From: JACDCA01 sp963810305
Lineage (GTDB): Bacteria; Acidobacteriota; Vicinamibacteria; Vicinamibacterales; 2-12-FULL-66-21
Assembly: GCA_963810305.1 (NCBI GenBank)
Contig: CAWEMY010000001.1
Span: forward strand, 1-64,000
Direction: 5' to 3'
DNA length: 64,000 nucleotides
Shown: positions 8,291 to 20,880 of the stretch, piece by piece
How the letters are laid out: each line of letters starts with the position of its first letter
How positions within the stretch are numbered: position 1 is the stretch's first letter
Made by a program: the position numbers and the translations under genes
Notes under the pieces: model-generated
Databases searched by the model: none
What the model was told of the DNA's origin: nothing
The model's input: only the letters and a program-made list of their open reading frames with translations

Positions 8291-9087
8291 TGAGTGCCAA
8301 GGGTGCGCAAACAGCTGCTGGAGAGGAGTTCCAGGCACTCGTCGACATCATGGCTCGGCTGCGCGGTCCTGGCGGATGCCCATGGGATCGCGAGCAGACG
8401 ATCCAGTCGCTGCGTAACTTCGTCCTCGAGGAAACCTACGAGGTACTCGACGCGATCGACCGCGATGATCACGAGGCACTGCGGGGAGAGATCGGCGACT
8501 TCATCTTCGAAGGAGTGTTCCTGGCGCAGATGGAGACTGACGCGGGGCGCTTCACGGTGACCGAATCGCTGCGGCACATCAACGAGAAGCTGATCCGCCG
8601 CCATCCTCACATTTTCGGGGACACCGCCGGCGTGGATACGCCCGGCAAGGTGCTCGAGCAATGGGAGCAGATCAAGGCCCGCGAGCAGCAGAGCGCTGGA
8701 GAACGAAAGTCACTGTTGAAAGGCGTGCCAAAGACAATGCCCGCGCTCCTGCGCGCGCATGAAATCAGCACGCGCGCCGCCGCCGTGGGCTTCGACTGGG
8801 AGCGCACGGACGATGTGATAACGAAGATCGAGGAGGAGGTCGAGGAGCTCCGTGCCGCCGCACACGAAGGCCGGGAGCGCACCGAAGAGGAGATGGGAGA
8901 CCTGCTCTTTGCGATGGCCAATCTGGCAAGAAAGCTGGGTATTGACGCTGAGTCAGCGCTGAGGAAGGCGAACGAGAAATTTACTCAGCGGTTTGGCAGG
9001 GTGGAGGAGGTGTTCGAGCAGCGAGGCAAATCGTTGCAGGAAGCCACGCTGGAAGAGATGGAGGAGGTGTGGCAGCAGATCAAGTAG
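8290..9087 (+). CDS. mazG: MazG nucleoside triphosphate pyrophosphohydrolase
   Basis: A 265-residue MazG with two tandem all-alpha MazG domains, house-cleaning NTPases that hydrolyse NTPs to NMP and pyrophosphate. The first domain shows LRGPGGCPWDREQTIQSLR and the EE-x-x-E-x-x-D metal site (LEETYEVLDAID, then GEIGDFIFE). The second shows IEEEVEELRAAA with EEEMGDLLFAMANLARKLG. The frame extends upstream through the 9-bp repeat array as a VRG/VRR repeat. The ATG at 8290, just after the array, is the likely start because homology begins soon after it. Confidence 0.93.
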   Translation: MSAKGAQTAAGEEFQALVDIMARLRGPGGCPWDREQTIQSLRNFVLEETYEVLDAIDRDDHEALRGEIGDFIFEGVFLAQMETDAGRFTVTESLRHINEKLIRRHPHIFGDTAGVDTPGKVLEQWEQIKAREQQSAGERKSLLKGVPKTMPALLRAHEISTRAAAVGFDWERTDDVITKIEEEVEELRAAAHEGRERTEEEMGDLLFAMANLARKLGIDAESALRKANEKFTQRFGRVEEVFEQRGKSLQEATLEEMEEVWQQIK

Positions 9088-9208
9088 ACACGCCGTCCGT
9101 CGTGCCGCTGCACGGCGACCCGCTGGCCGGCGAAACGGGTCAGGCCTTCGGCCGGCGCGACGACACGACGGCACGACGGCACGACGCGCAACGGCTCGCT
9201 TCGCGAGT

Positions 9209-9245
9209 GCACGAAGGGACGAAGGCCCGAAGCCTCGAAGAAACG
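9209..9245. repeat. Left arm of inverted CACGAAGG repeat
   Basis: This tract reads GCACGAAGGGACGAAGGCC then CGAAGCCTCGAAGAAACG, and ends five bases from the end of the GxxExxY pseudogene. It is an imperfect inverted copy of the tract at 9653-9689. A related GCACGACGG-rich stretch extends outward to about 9160. Confidence 0.75.
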
Positions 9246-9249
9246 TCTG

Positions 9250-9626
9250 CTAGCGAACCACCCTCTTCACGCCGTTCTTGAAAAGCTCGCAGTTGAAGTT
9301 CATTACCAGACGCGACTCTAAGGTTCGTGGTTTTGAGATACGAGAGGGCCTGCTTCCGGTGCAGAGGCCGCAACCGGGGGACCGCCTTCAATTCGACGAG
9401 AACAATGTTCTCGACGATCAGGTCGATCCTCTGACCTGGAATCGTCCACTTTTTGTAGACCACCTCGACCAGTTTCTCAGATTCGAATTTCAGTCCTCGC
9501 GAATCGAGTTCGAGGCAGAACGCCCGGTGGTAGATCCGCTCTTTGAAACCGGGACCGAGATAACGAGTGCACTGTGAATCCAACGTCGACGACGCGGGAA
9601 ATCAGAACTTCCTGTTCCGGCGTCAT
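9250..9626 (-). pseudogene. GxxExxY family protein, two frameshifts
   Basis: Pieced across three frames this is a full-length GxxExxY protein of about 125 residues, a PDDEXK-like family. The start MTPEQEVLISRVVDVGFTVHS is in one frame. The diagnostic LGPGFKERIYHRAF and the core QRIDLIVENIVLVELKAV with HRKQALSYLKTTNL are in a second frame. The C terminus (RLVMNFNCELFKNGVKRVV plus stop) is in a third. Each change equals one extra base, near 9568 and near 9313. Inverted CACGAAGG-type repeats lie 5 and 27 bp from its ends. The family has no proven role. Here it is probably dead unless both shifts are sequence errors. Confidence 0.85.
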
Positions 9627-9652
9627 CGGTGACGTGGACACGCAAACAATAG

Positions 9653-9689
9653 ATTTTCGTGCCTTCGTGCCTTCGGGTTCCTCGTGCCG
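9653..9689. repeat. Right arm of inverted CACGAAGG repeat
   Basis: This tract reads ATTTTCGTGCCTTCGTGCC then TTCGGGTTCCTCGTGCCG. Its reverse complement resembles the left arm at 9209-9245, so the two arms face each other across the GxxExxY pseudogene like terminal inverted repeats. Confidence 0.75.
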
Positions 9690-9733
9690 CGCGCCAGCGG
9701 GTCGTTCTTCGTGCGCTACGGTAGCGTCGGTTG

Positions 9734-12233
9734 TCAGCGTTTCACCGTCATCTTTCGTCCCGTCCATCCCCTCACCTCCACTTCCCTTCCATCCGTTTCA
9801 ATGAACACCGCACCGTCGTGGGCGGTATTGAACATCTCCACTTCCGCTCGCTCGAAGCGCTCGACCACCGCTCTTGCCGGATGCCCGAACCGGTTGTTCT
9901 TCCCGGCACTGAAGATGACCGCGGCGGGTCTGGTCGCTTCTATGAACGCCTCGCTGCTGGAGGTCGCGCTGCCGTGGTGGGCCGCTTTCAGGACAACCAG
10001 CGAGCCGAGCGCGAGGCCGGGAACCAGCGCCTCCTCCACCTCTCTCCCGATGTCGCCAGGCAGCAGGATTGACACGTCGTGGTACCGCACTTCGAGGACG
10101 ACCGAGTCGTCGTTCCTTACGCGCTGCCGCTCCCAGTCCGGGGCAGGCGGATGTAGCACGCGGATCTCCACCGGCCCGGCGCGCTCGACGTCGCCGGGAC
10201 GCACGGTCCGCCAGACGATTTGTCGTTGCTCCGCACGCTGGCGCAGCTGCTGCAGGACAGGGTGCGGCGGCACAGGAACGCCTTCCCACACATTGGCAGG
10301 ACGAAGCCGCTCGAGCATGACCTCGGCGCCACCGACGTGGTCAGGGTCGCCATGGGTCAGGACCAGCGCGTGCATCCGCGGGATGCAAAGGGCGCGCAAT
10401 GCAGGCAACAGGACACGCGTGCCGACATCGAAGGTCGTGCCCGCGAGACCGCCGGTGTCCACCAGCACGGCGTCGCCGCGAGGAGGGACGATGAGCGTCG
10501 CGTCTCCCTGCCCGACGTCGAGCACGACGACGCGAAGACGTCCCGGCTCTGGCAGCGGGACCAGTCCGCGTGCCGCGAAACGTGGCCCGGTTACCAGGCA
10601 CGTTGTGGCGGCAACGAGCAGCGCCATCCGCCCTCGAGTGGGTCTCACCAGCAGCAAGGCCGCAGCGGCATAGTAAACGGCGCACAGCCACCATGCCGGT
10701 GCCGGCACGTCACGAGCCAGCCACGGGGCGAGCTCGACGAACCGCGACGACTCGAGAAGGCCGCTTGCCCCGGCGTGCACGACGATCGCCGCAGTGCCGG
10801 CAGCAGTGTCCGATGCCGGCGATAGTGCGAGTAGCACCATCGAGGCGCACTGGACCACCGTCATCAATGGGATGGCCGCGAAGTTCACCACCAGGCCGGC
10901 GGCGGTGAGACGCGAGAAGAAGGACGCGGCAATGGGCGCGATCGCGATCTCGGCGCACAGCGTCGCCGCGAGCATGGTGGCCATCACGCGCAACACGGGC
11001 CGGCTGAAGCCGGCCCCTACCGGATTCGCGACTGTAGGGGCCGGCTTTAGCCGGCCCGTGACAGGCCGCCTGAAGGCGGCCCCTACCGCCTTGACGCCCG
11101 AGGATGATTCCCGCGGTCGCGCCGAACGACAGCAGGAAGCCGGCGTCGAGGACGCTCACCGGGACAGCGGCAACACCAAGGATCCCGGCGACGGCGACGA
11201 CGTTCAGCGGCGCGCCACGGTGATCGACAATCACCGCGCACAGAAAAACCACCGCGCCGGCGACGGCGCGCGAAACGGACGGCGAACCGCCGGCGACCTG
11301 CGCGTAGAACAGCAGGATGAGAATGGACACCAGCGCAGCGACGCGATAGTGGACGCGGGACGCGCGAGCGACGAACACGAGTACGGCGGTGAGAATCGCG
11401 ATGTTCCCGCCGGATATCGCAATGACGTGGTACGTGCCGGCGTCCTGAAGCCGCCGTTCGTCTTCGTCCGAAAGGCCGGTCCGATCGCCGATGAGAATCG
11501 AAATGGCGATCGCGGCGGAGGTCGGATGCTCGCGTCCGACGTGCTGCTGGATCTCGGCGCGCACCCACGCGCGCGTCGCGGACGCCAGTTCCTCGAGCGC
11601 CGAGCCGTGTCGCACCACCTCGACCAGCGCCGCACTTTTTACCGACCCGAGGAGCGCAATGCCGCGGCGCGCCAACGCTTTCGTTTCATCCGGGACGCCT
11701 GGGTTCTGGAACGTCGTCGGCTGGCGCAGAAGGGCGGGCATGCGCACCGCACGTCCGGCGCGCCACCGCTCCACCGCGGACGCCGGCACCGCTCCGACCA
11801 CGGTCAGCCGGACGCCACCGTGCACGTCCACGACCCTCCCTGCAGCCCCAACCCGGCTGACGTCGATTACCAGTGACGCCCCATACCCCGAAATCGCGGC
11901 ATCGTCGCGCAGACGCCCTTCGATGAGCACCGGGTCGGAATCCGATAAGGCCCGGCGGCCATCCGAGGCCCAGTCCGCGAGTGGCGCCGTGTTTAGTTCA
12001 CGCGCGCGCGAGGTGCCCATCGAGAAGCCGGCCAGAGCACACCCGATCACGACACTGGCAACGACACAGCAGTCCTCTCGATCTGCCAGAAATCCGCAGC
12101 CCGCCAGCAGCGCGAGAGCGGCGGCGAACGCCGCCGCGACACCAAAACGTTCAGGGGTGAGTTCGACCAGGAGGACGCCGGCTGCTGCGCCGGCCAGGAG
12201 GGGTATTGCCGCAAGCACCGCGGGAACGCGCAC
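9734..12233 (-). pseudogene. comEC: ComEC/Rec2 DNA-uptake channel, interrupted by REPs
   Basis: About 830 residues of ComEC, the inner-membrane channel for transforming DNA. The N-terminal part has membrane helices, an OB-like DUF4131 region (residues about 90-200) and the competence domain with ISGGNIAIL and AGGSPSVSRA. The C-terminal MBL-fold part has VVLDVGQGDATLIVPP, LTHGDPDHVGG and KAAHHGS. The frame changes at 10996-11087, exactly where three REP-2 palindromes are inserted between FLLSFGATAGIILG and RVMATMLAATLCAEIAIAPI. The net shift is +1. If the sequence is right, the protein is split. The upstream frame starts at a GTG, 12233. Confidence 0.88.
10996..11087. repeat. Triple REP-2 cluster inside comEC
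   Basis: Three palindromes occur at 10996-11020, 11032-11056 and 11063-11087. The first and third have the GTAG foot on the minus strand; the middle one is inverted with GTAG on the plus strand at 11033. The first two form a head-to-head doublet, the REPIN/BIME arrangement. The third uses the alternative GGCCGCC/GGCGGCC stem. Confidence 0.9.
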
Positions 12234-12266
12234 GGTCCCTGCGTTGCAAATCGTGGGTCGCGCGCG

Positions 12267-12355
12267 AGAGATCAGGAGATGGATAACAGGAGATCAGAAG
12301 ATCAGGAAATTCTTAACTAAAGAGTCTCCTGATCTCCTGACCTCCTGTTCTCAGA
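12267..12355. repeat. AGATCAGGAGA hairpin tract
   Basis: The gap between comEC and carB holds degenerate units on one side (GAGATCAGGAGAT, AACAGGAGATCAGAAGATCAGG), an AT-rich centre (AAATTCTTAACTAAAG), and the complementary units on the other (TCTCCTGATCTCCTGACCTCC). The whole folds into a long imperfect hairpin. Confidence 0.8.
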
Positions 12356-12384
12356 CAGGGGCTGTCGCTGGAATTGAAACGTGC

Positions 12385-15654
<3,270 letters not shown>

Positions 15655-15685
15655 CTACTGAGACTGAACGAGGCTGACGGCATTG

Positions 15686-15763
15686 GACACGAAGGCACGA
15701 AGCCTCGAAGACACGAAAACAGTAATGTTTTTCGTGCCTTCGTGACTTCGGGGGCTTCGTGCC
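15686..15763. repeat. Solo CACGAAGG hairpin between carB and carA
   Basis: The left arm GACACGAAGGCACGAAGCC plus TCGAAGACACGAAAAC faces the right arm GTTTTTCGTGCCTTCGTG plus ACTTCGGGGGCTTCGTGCC. This is the same pair of arms that flanks the GxxExxY pseudogene, joined directly with about six bases between them. It looks like a deletion (MITE-like) derivative. Confidence 0.82.
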
Positions 15764-15787
15764 TGCCGCAGGCGTGCCGGCGCACGT

Positions 15788-16909
15788 TCACGCTCGCTTC
15801 TCCATCTCGTCGATGAACTGCTGAAACAGGTAGTCGGCGTCGTGTGGTCCGGGGGCGGCTTCCGGATGGTACTGGACACAGAAGACCGGCTTGGTCTCGT
15901 GCCGCAGTCCTTCGACGGTTCCGTCGTACAGATTCAGGTGCGTGACCTTGACGTCCGGTGGAAGCGTCTCGGGGTCGACCGCAAAACCGTGGTTCTGTGA
16001 CGTGATCTCGACCTTCCCGGTCTCCAGCTCCTTCACGGGATGGTTGGCTCCGCGGTGGCCGAACTTGAGTTTGTAGGTGCTGCCGCCCATCGCCAGCGAC
16101 AGGATCTGATGACCGAGGCAGATACCGAAGACGGGCACTTCGGCGTCCACCAGCTCGCGCGCGTTGCGGATGGCATATGAGAGGACCGCAGGGTCCCCCG
16201 GTCCATTACTGAGGAAGACGCCGTCCGGCGCAGTGTTGAGCAGTTCCGACGCGGGGGTCGTCGCCGGGAAGACGCGGACGTCACACCCGTATGCGCTGAA
16301 CCGCCGCAGGATGTTCCACTTCATCCCGAAGTCGTAGGCGGCGATCTTCAGGCGCCGATCGGCGCGCCGTCCGGGTACCGGCGCGAATTCATCTGATGGC
16401 TCCGGCGTCCAGTCGAACGGCGCCTCGCACGTGACACCGAGCACGAGATCGGAGCCTTCCATCGCCGGAACGGCTCTCGCTTTCTCGACGAGCTCCCGCG
16501 GGTCGGAGTCCCCGGTCGCGATCACGCCGCGCATGACACCAGACGAACGCAGCACCCGCGTCAGCGCGCGAGTATCGATGTCGGAGATGGCGACGACGCC
16601 GTTGCGGGTGAGATAGTCGCGGAGCGTGCCTTCTGATCGCCAGTTGCTGGCGATTGGTGATTCGTCGCGGACGATGAAGCCGGCGATCTGCACGCCGCGG
16701 GATTCACCGTCCTCGGGCGTGATGCCGTAGTTGCCGATCTGCGCCGAAGTCATCGTGACGATCTGGCCCGAGTACGACGGATCCGTGAGGATCTCCTGGT
16801 AGCCGGTCATGCTCGTGTTGAAGACGACCTCGCCTGACGTCTCCCCTGCCGCGCCTGCTGATTCGCCGTCGTACCAGATGCCGTTTTCGAGTGCGAGCGT
16901 TGCTTTCAT
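15788..16909 (-). CDS. carA: Carbamoyl-phosphate synthase small subunit
   Basis: A 373-residue glutaminase subunit. The N-terminal CPSase_sm domain begins MKATLALENGIWYDGESAG and contains EVVFNTSMTGYQEILTDPSY. The C-terminal class I glutamine amidotransferase domain has VFLSNGPGDP, the nucleophile Cys in VFGICLGHQIL, and HGFAV with the catalytic His-x-Glu in VQYHPEAAPGP. The ATG at 16909 was preferred over a longer upstream extension because homology begins there. That ATG overlaps the stop of the PEGA reading frame (ATGA), so the genes are translationally coupled. Confidence 0.96.
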   Translation of the reverse strand: MKATLALENGIWYDGESAGAAGETSGEVVFNTSMTGYQEILTDPSYSGQIVTMTSAQIGNYGITPEDGESRGVQIAGFIVRDESPIASNWRSEGTLRDYLTRNGVVAISDIDTRALTRVLRSSGVMRGVIATGDSDPRELVEKARAVPAMEGSDLVLGVTCEAPFDWTPEPSDEFAPVPGRRADRRLKIAAYDFGMKWNILRRFSAYGCDVRVFPATTPASELLNTAPDGVFLSNGPGDPAVLSYAIRNARELVDAEVPVFGICLGHQILSLAMGGSTYKLKFGHRGANHPVKELETGKVEITSQNHGFAVDPETLPPDVKVTHLNLYDGTVEGLRHETKPVFCVQYHPEAAPGPHDADYLFQQFIDEMEKRA

Positions 16910-17188
16910 CGAATCCGTTCGAGGGAACCGGTTACGCGAGTCTGCTGGCCTGACAGCACCTGGCTTTTTGCGGTCCACGGGTTGTGATCCAGCAGTTCGA
17001 TCCGAACCACATGCGGGCCGGGAGGCACGTCGGGGATCGTCGACGGCGTGACGCCGACCTGACGGCCGTCGAGAAACACCGCAGCGCCACGCGGTCGCGA
17101 GTCGACGTACAACGATCCCGGCCCACGCGGTTCGGCATCACGCGGTTCCGGCGCCACCGGCGGAAGGTTGGAACGGGGCGCCGTCGAG

Positions 17189-17219
17189 GTGCGAGGGTGC
17201 CGGGGGTGCGACGGGTGCA
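17189..17219. repeat. GTGC-phased 9-bp repeats coding an Ala/Pro linker
   Basis: GTGC cores fall at 17189, 17197, 17206 and 17215. On the coding (minus) strand they are read as Ala-Pro-Ser/Val steps. This is the same repeat type as the arrays at 8221 and 57521. Confidence 0.65.
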
Positions 17220-17462
17220 GAAGGGGCAGCGCCGGCGCGCTCCAGCCGGAATGACAGCGTTCGGGCAGGCGCTTTCGCAGTCAAGTCTACTGATTGCCGC
17301 GCGACGGCGTAGTCGGTCTGCACGATACGGACTTCATGGCTGCCAAGGCGCAGTTTGTCGACAGTGAGAGGTGTGCGGCCGCGCCACGTCCCATCGATCA
17401 TCACCCCTGCGTTCGCCGGCACGGACCGAACGATCAGGCGGCCGGTGTCAATGGGTGATGTA

Positions 17463-17505
17463 GAGGGTGCGGAGGGTGCGACGGGTGCCGGTGCGGAAGG
17501 TGCCG
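17463..17505. repeat. Second GTGC-phased repeat coding an Ala/Pro linker
   Basis: GTGC cores fall at 17467, 17476 and 17485 with a 9-bp period, then at 17491 and 17500. On the minus strand they encode the PAPSAPAPVAPSAPSTSP linker between the membrane helix and the first PEGA domain. Confidence 0.65.
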
Positions 17506-18243
17506 GGGCATCAGCCGGGATCGGGGGCGGCTCCGTCGGCGGCTTTTGTTGCGACGGCGTCACTGTCTGTTCGCTGTACGGCTTGGCGCCCGCTGTTTCG
17601 GCAGCAGCCGGCGGCGCTTTGTCATCAGGCCCCGCATCCGCGGTTTGGGACGCCGATCGAATGCCGTAACCGATACCGATCCCGGCCCCTAATCCGATGA
17701 TGATCCCCAGCAGCAGCATCAGCACCAACGGCAACGTTCGGCGGCGAGGAGGATCGCCGGCGCTGTACTGATCCTCAGGCACGTAGTCGATCGAGCGTCG
17801 CGGCGGTGGCACGTACCCGTGAACGTCATCGTCGTCATCGAGCTCGGCCTGGAAGCCCCGGTGAGGTTGACGCTCCGAGGTGTCCTCGAGCTCGCGTTCG
17901 ACGGGGAGTTCCGGCTCGAAGGTATCCGCGAACCGATCGACAGTCATCGGCTCGTCGAGAACATCGGGATCGAAATCACTTTTGAAACGCTGCGGCTCGG
18001 GATCGATCGCAGGATCTTCGGCCGACTCGATGTCGAAGAGATCGCGTGCCGGTTGCGCCGCGTTGGCGCCCGATGCCTCGCCAATCGCAAACGCGGCAAA
18101 CGCGTCGTCCTCTACCAGCTCCGGAGTGATGTCGTCGATCTCGGGTTCGGGAGCCGGCTCCGGTTTCGGTGGCTGCGGCGGAGGCGTCCGCCGGCGCGGT
18201 ACCGCGGCGGCAGCCGCGGCGATGGCGGCCTCGGGCGGGGTTT

Positions 18244-18297
18244 CAGCCCTGAAGGGCTGGACTGCACGGGGGCCTCAGCCCTAAAGGGCTGGACTAC
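18244..18297 (-). repeat. REP-1 pair interrupting the kinase gene
   Basis: Two CAGCCCT(A/G)AAGGGCTG palindromes, at 18244-18265 and 18276-18297, lie in the same orientation. The outer copy ends in the GTAG foot, which gives the kinase its TAG stop. Similar sequence flanks the pair (GCTGAGACCCCG before, GCTGAAACCCCG after), consistent with a duplication at insertion. Confidence 0.85.
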
Positions 18298-19187
18298 GGG
18301 GTCTCAGCCACAGACGTCGTCTCGCCGCGTGAGGCGGCCTCGAGCGCGGACGCAAATCCCATCGCCGTCGGATACCGCGACGCGGGGTTCTCAGCCATGG
18401 CCTTGACGAGAATGGCGTGAAGCTCGCCGGCGTGGGTGGCTGAGGCGCCGCTCAGATCCCCGATTGCGGCTCCCACACCCGCGGGTCTGCGCCCGGTCAG
18501 CAACTCGTAGGCGATGGCACCCAGTGAAAAGACATCGGCCGGGGTCCCCCACTCCTCACCGGCAACTCTCTCGGGCGCCGAATAAGGGCGGCGAACGGGC
18601 GCTCGCAAACCGACGCGCTCGAGCGCTTCAACCACACCGAAGCCGGTGGCGCGTGCTTCTTCAGGGGTGACGAAGATATCGCGAGGGTGTAGCGCGCCAT
18701 GACCAACACCGTTCAGCCGGGCAAAATCGACCGCGGCCGCGAGTTGAGAAATGAACGGCAGGACCTTCTCCACCGCCGCGGGGGCGTAGTGGCGCATCGC
18801 GACGTCCAATGATTCGGCGGCGACGTACTCCTCGGCGCGGTATGCGACAGTGCCTTCGACTCCCGACGCGATGGGCTCGACGATTGAAGGATGAAACAGC
18901 CCGGCCTGCGTCGCACCCGCGAGTTCGTCGGCGAGCGCACGCGCCTGCTCCGGCGTAATGTCGAGCCGAAAGACTTTGACAGCGACGAGCCGGTCACGTG
19001 TTGGCTCGTAGGTCCGGAAGACCGGGCCGAGCGCGCCAACGCCGACTTGATGCAGCACCCTGAAGGGGCCGAACGCGGGCGGTGGGGCGAATGCCGACGG
19101 GTCGTCTCTGGTCAGGAACGAAAGCTCCTCGGTGGGTTGATGAAATTTAGCACGAAACTGACATGTTAGAGTACGAGGCCGTGTCAC
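18294..19187 (-). CDS. Ser/Thr protein kinase domain, truncated by REP-1
   Basis: A 297-residue Hanks-type kinase domain, divergent in key sites. VAVKVFRLD (about 70-78) has the ATP-anchoring lysine. The catalytic loop reads HGALHPRDIF (HxxxHPxD rather than HRD-x-K-x-x-N), and the DFG triad appears as ATGFGVVE. The APERVAGEEWGTPADVFSLGAIAYELLTGRRP lobe is clear. The HRD and DFG changes suggest weak activity or a pseudokinase. Translation stops at the GTAG of a REP-1 pair, cutting off the membrane and PEGA part. The start is uncertain; GTG at 19187 overlaps the 5-prime end of the divergent bshC gene. Confidence 0.75.
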   Translation of the reverse strand: MTRPRTLTCQFRAKFHQPTEELSFLTRDDPSAFAPPPAFGPFRVLHQVGVGALGPVFRTYEPTRDRLVAVKVFRLDITPEQARALADELAGATQAGLFHPSIVEPIASGVEGTVAYRAEEYVAAESLDVAMRHYAPAAVEKVLPFISQLAAAVDFARLNGVGHGALHPRDIFVTPEEARATGFGVVEALERVGLRAPVRRPYSAPERVAGEEWGTPADVFSLGAIAYELLTGRRPAGVGAAIGDLSGASATHAGELHAILVKAMAENPASRYPTAMGFASALEAASRGETTSVAETP

Positions 19188-20807
19188 TCGCCGCGGGCAT
19201 CGACCTACGCCGGTTCTCGTGGATCCGGCCGCTCGCGGGAGATTACGCCGACAACTATTCCAGCGTCGCCACGTTTTATGCCGGCGACCCGAACTCCCCC
19301 GAGGCGTGGCGCGCAGCGATCGCGCGCGCCCAACAGCACGGACGCAACTGTAGCAAAGTCGCCGCGATCGTCGGCGCCCAACAGGACCGGCGTGCTGCCC
19401 CGGCTGAGGCGCGCGCCGCCGCTTCGCTTCTTCAACATCGAGACACGGTCGCTGTCGTCACCGGTCAACAGGCCGGCGCATTCGGCGGTCCTCTGTTCAC
19501 TCTTCTGAAGGCGATCACCGCCATTCAGCTCGCGCGCCGCGTCTCGACTGAGCATGGCGTCCGGGCAGTGCCCGTATTCTGGGTGGACGCCGAGGACCAC
19601 GATTGGGACGAAGTACATGCGGTCACGGTGCTCGACGCCGCCTTTCAGCCGAAGACCATCGAACTGGATCCGCCGCAAGGCGCTGGCCAGCTTCCCGTTG
19701 CGTCGCTGAAGCTCGACTCCCGCGTCGATCGCGCCATCACCGAGCTCCAGGCGGCGCTCGCGCCCACCGACTTTACCGATTGGACGATCGCAGGCGTGAA
19801 AACGGCCTGGCACCCCGGCGAAGGCATGGCAACTGCGTTCGCGCATCTGGCTGGAACGCCTGCTCGGTCCGCACGGTCTTGTGGTCTTCGAGTCAGCCGA
19901 TCCCGCCGCGAAACCGCTCGTGTCGGATCTCTTCGCGCGCGAACTGCAGTTCCCGGGGAAGACCGCGTCGCTTGCGGCGGAGGCTGGAGCCGCCCTCCAG
20001 GAACGCGGACATCAGCCACAGGTCGTACCTCACAGCGACAGCCTTTCAGTGTTCAGGCTGGACGAGTCGCGGCGGCCGATCAAGCGCCAGGCCGACCAGT
20101 TCCTGGTCGGCAACAGCGTGCACTCACCCGCGGCACTAGCCGCCGAAGCCGTCGATCATCCTGAGCGGTTCAGTCCCAACGTGCTGTTGCGCCCGATTGT
20201 CCAGGATGCGCTGTTCCCCACGGTCTGCTACGTGGCGGGCCCAAGCGAGCTGGCGTATCTCGGCCAGCTTCGCGGCGTCTACGAGCACTTCGGCGTGCCG
20301 ATGCCGATCATGTATCCGCGCGCGACGGCGACGCTGATCGACTCGGCGACGGCGCGGTTCCTCGCGAAGCACGATCTGCCGATCGAAGAGTTTCAGCCGC
20401 AGGACGAGTCGGCGCTCAACCGGCTGCTCGAGGCGCAGTTGCCGCGAGCGGTTGAAGAGGCGCTGAGCGATGCCGAGACTTCCGCGCGGAAGACGATGGA
20501 GCGGGTGATTGATGTGATGCCGGAGGTCGATCCGACCCTTGCCGGTGCCGCAAAGACGACGCTCGGCCGAATGGAACACGACCTGAAGGCCCTGCGAGGC
20601 AAGATGATCCAGGCTGCCAAGAAGCGTGACGAAACGCTCCGGCGACAATTCAGCCGCGCGCAAGCTCAGATCTTTCCACACGGACATCCGCAGGAGAGAA
20701 CGCTGGGAGTTGTGTTCTTCCTCAACCGCTACGGTCCGGCGCTAGTCGACCGGCTGTTGGCGGAGCTACCGCTGGAGCTCGGGAAACATTGGATCATCGC
20801 AATTTGA
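19163..20807 (+). CDS. bshC: Bacillithiol biosynthesis cysteine-adding enzyme BshC, one frameshift
   Basis: About 547 residues when joined. BshC adds cysteine to glucosaminyl-malate, the last step of bacillithiol synthesis. Family features are VTGQQAGAFGGPLFTLLKAITAIQLA (about 95-120) and VPVFWVDAEDHDWDEV (about 137-152). After the shift come WLERLLGPHGLVVFESADPAAKPL, GPSELAYLGQLRGVYEHFGVPMPIMYPRATATL and the C-terminal coiled coil. The frame changes near 19841-19848, where one extra base separates TAFAH from WLERLLG. Either a sequencing insertion or a broken gene. It converges on argH with a REP-1 pair in the gap. Confidence 0.9.
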
Positions 20808-20826
20808 CGAGGCTGGCCTACGCGTC

Positions 20827-20880
20827 CAGCCCTGAAGGGCTGGACGCCGTTCCATGGGCAGCCCTAAAGGGCTGGACTAC
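20827..20880 (-). repeat. REP-1 pair between bshC and argH
   Basis: Two palindromes, at 20827-20845 and 20859-20880, lie in the same orientation. The GTAG foot of the second (minus strand, 20880-20877) forms the TAG stop of argH. As hairpins between convergent genes they may also terminate transcription. Confidence 0.87.

Larger units (their letters stand above)
16906..18293 (-). pseudogene. Membrane/PEGA tail of a broken Ser/Thr kinase
   Basis: These frames continue the kinase at 18294-19187 after an interrupting REP-1 pair. The first part, read without a clear start, is acidic (PEPEIDDITPELVEDD). From 17947 it contains one membrane helix (TLPLVLMLLLGIIIGLGAG), an Ala/Pro linker and a PEGA domain (RLIVRSVPANAGVMIDG). 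Near 17170 one extra base moves the frame, and a second PEGA domain follows (GSLYVDSRPRGAAVFLDG). The final ATGA overlaps the carA start. Kinase-TM-PEGA proteins are common in this group. Here the chain is broken once by repeats and once by a +1 shift. Confidence 0.75.
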
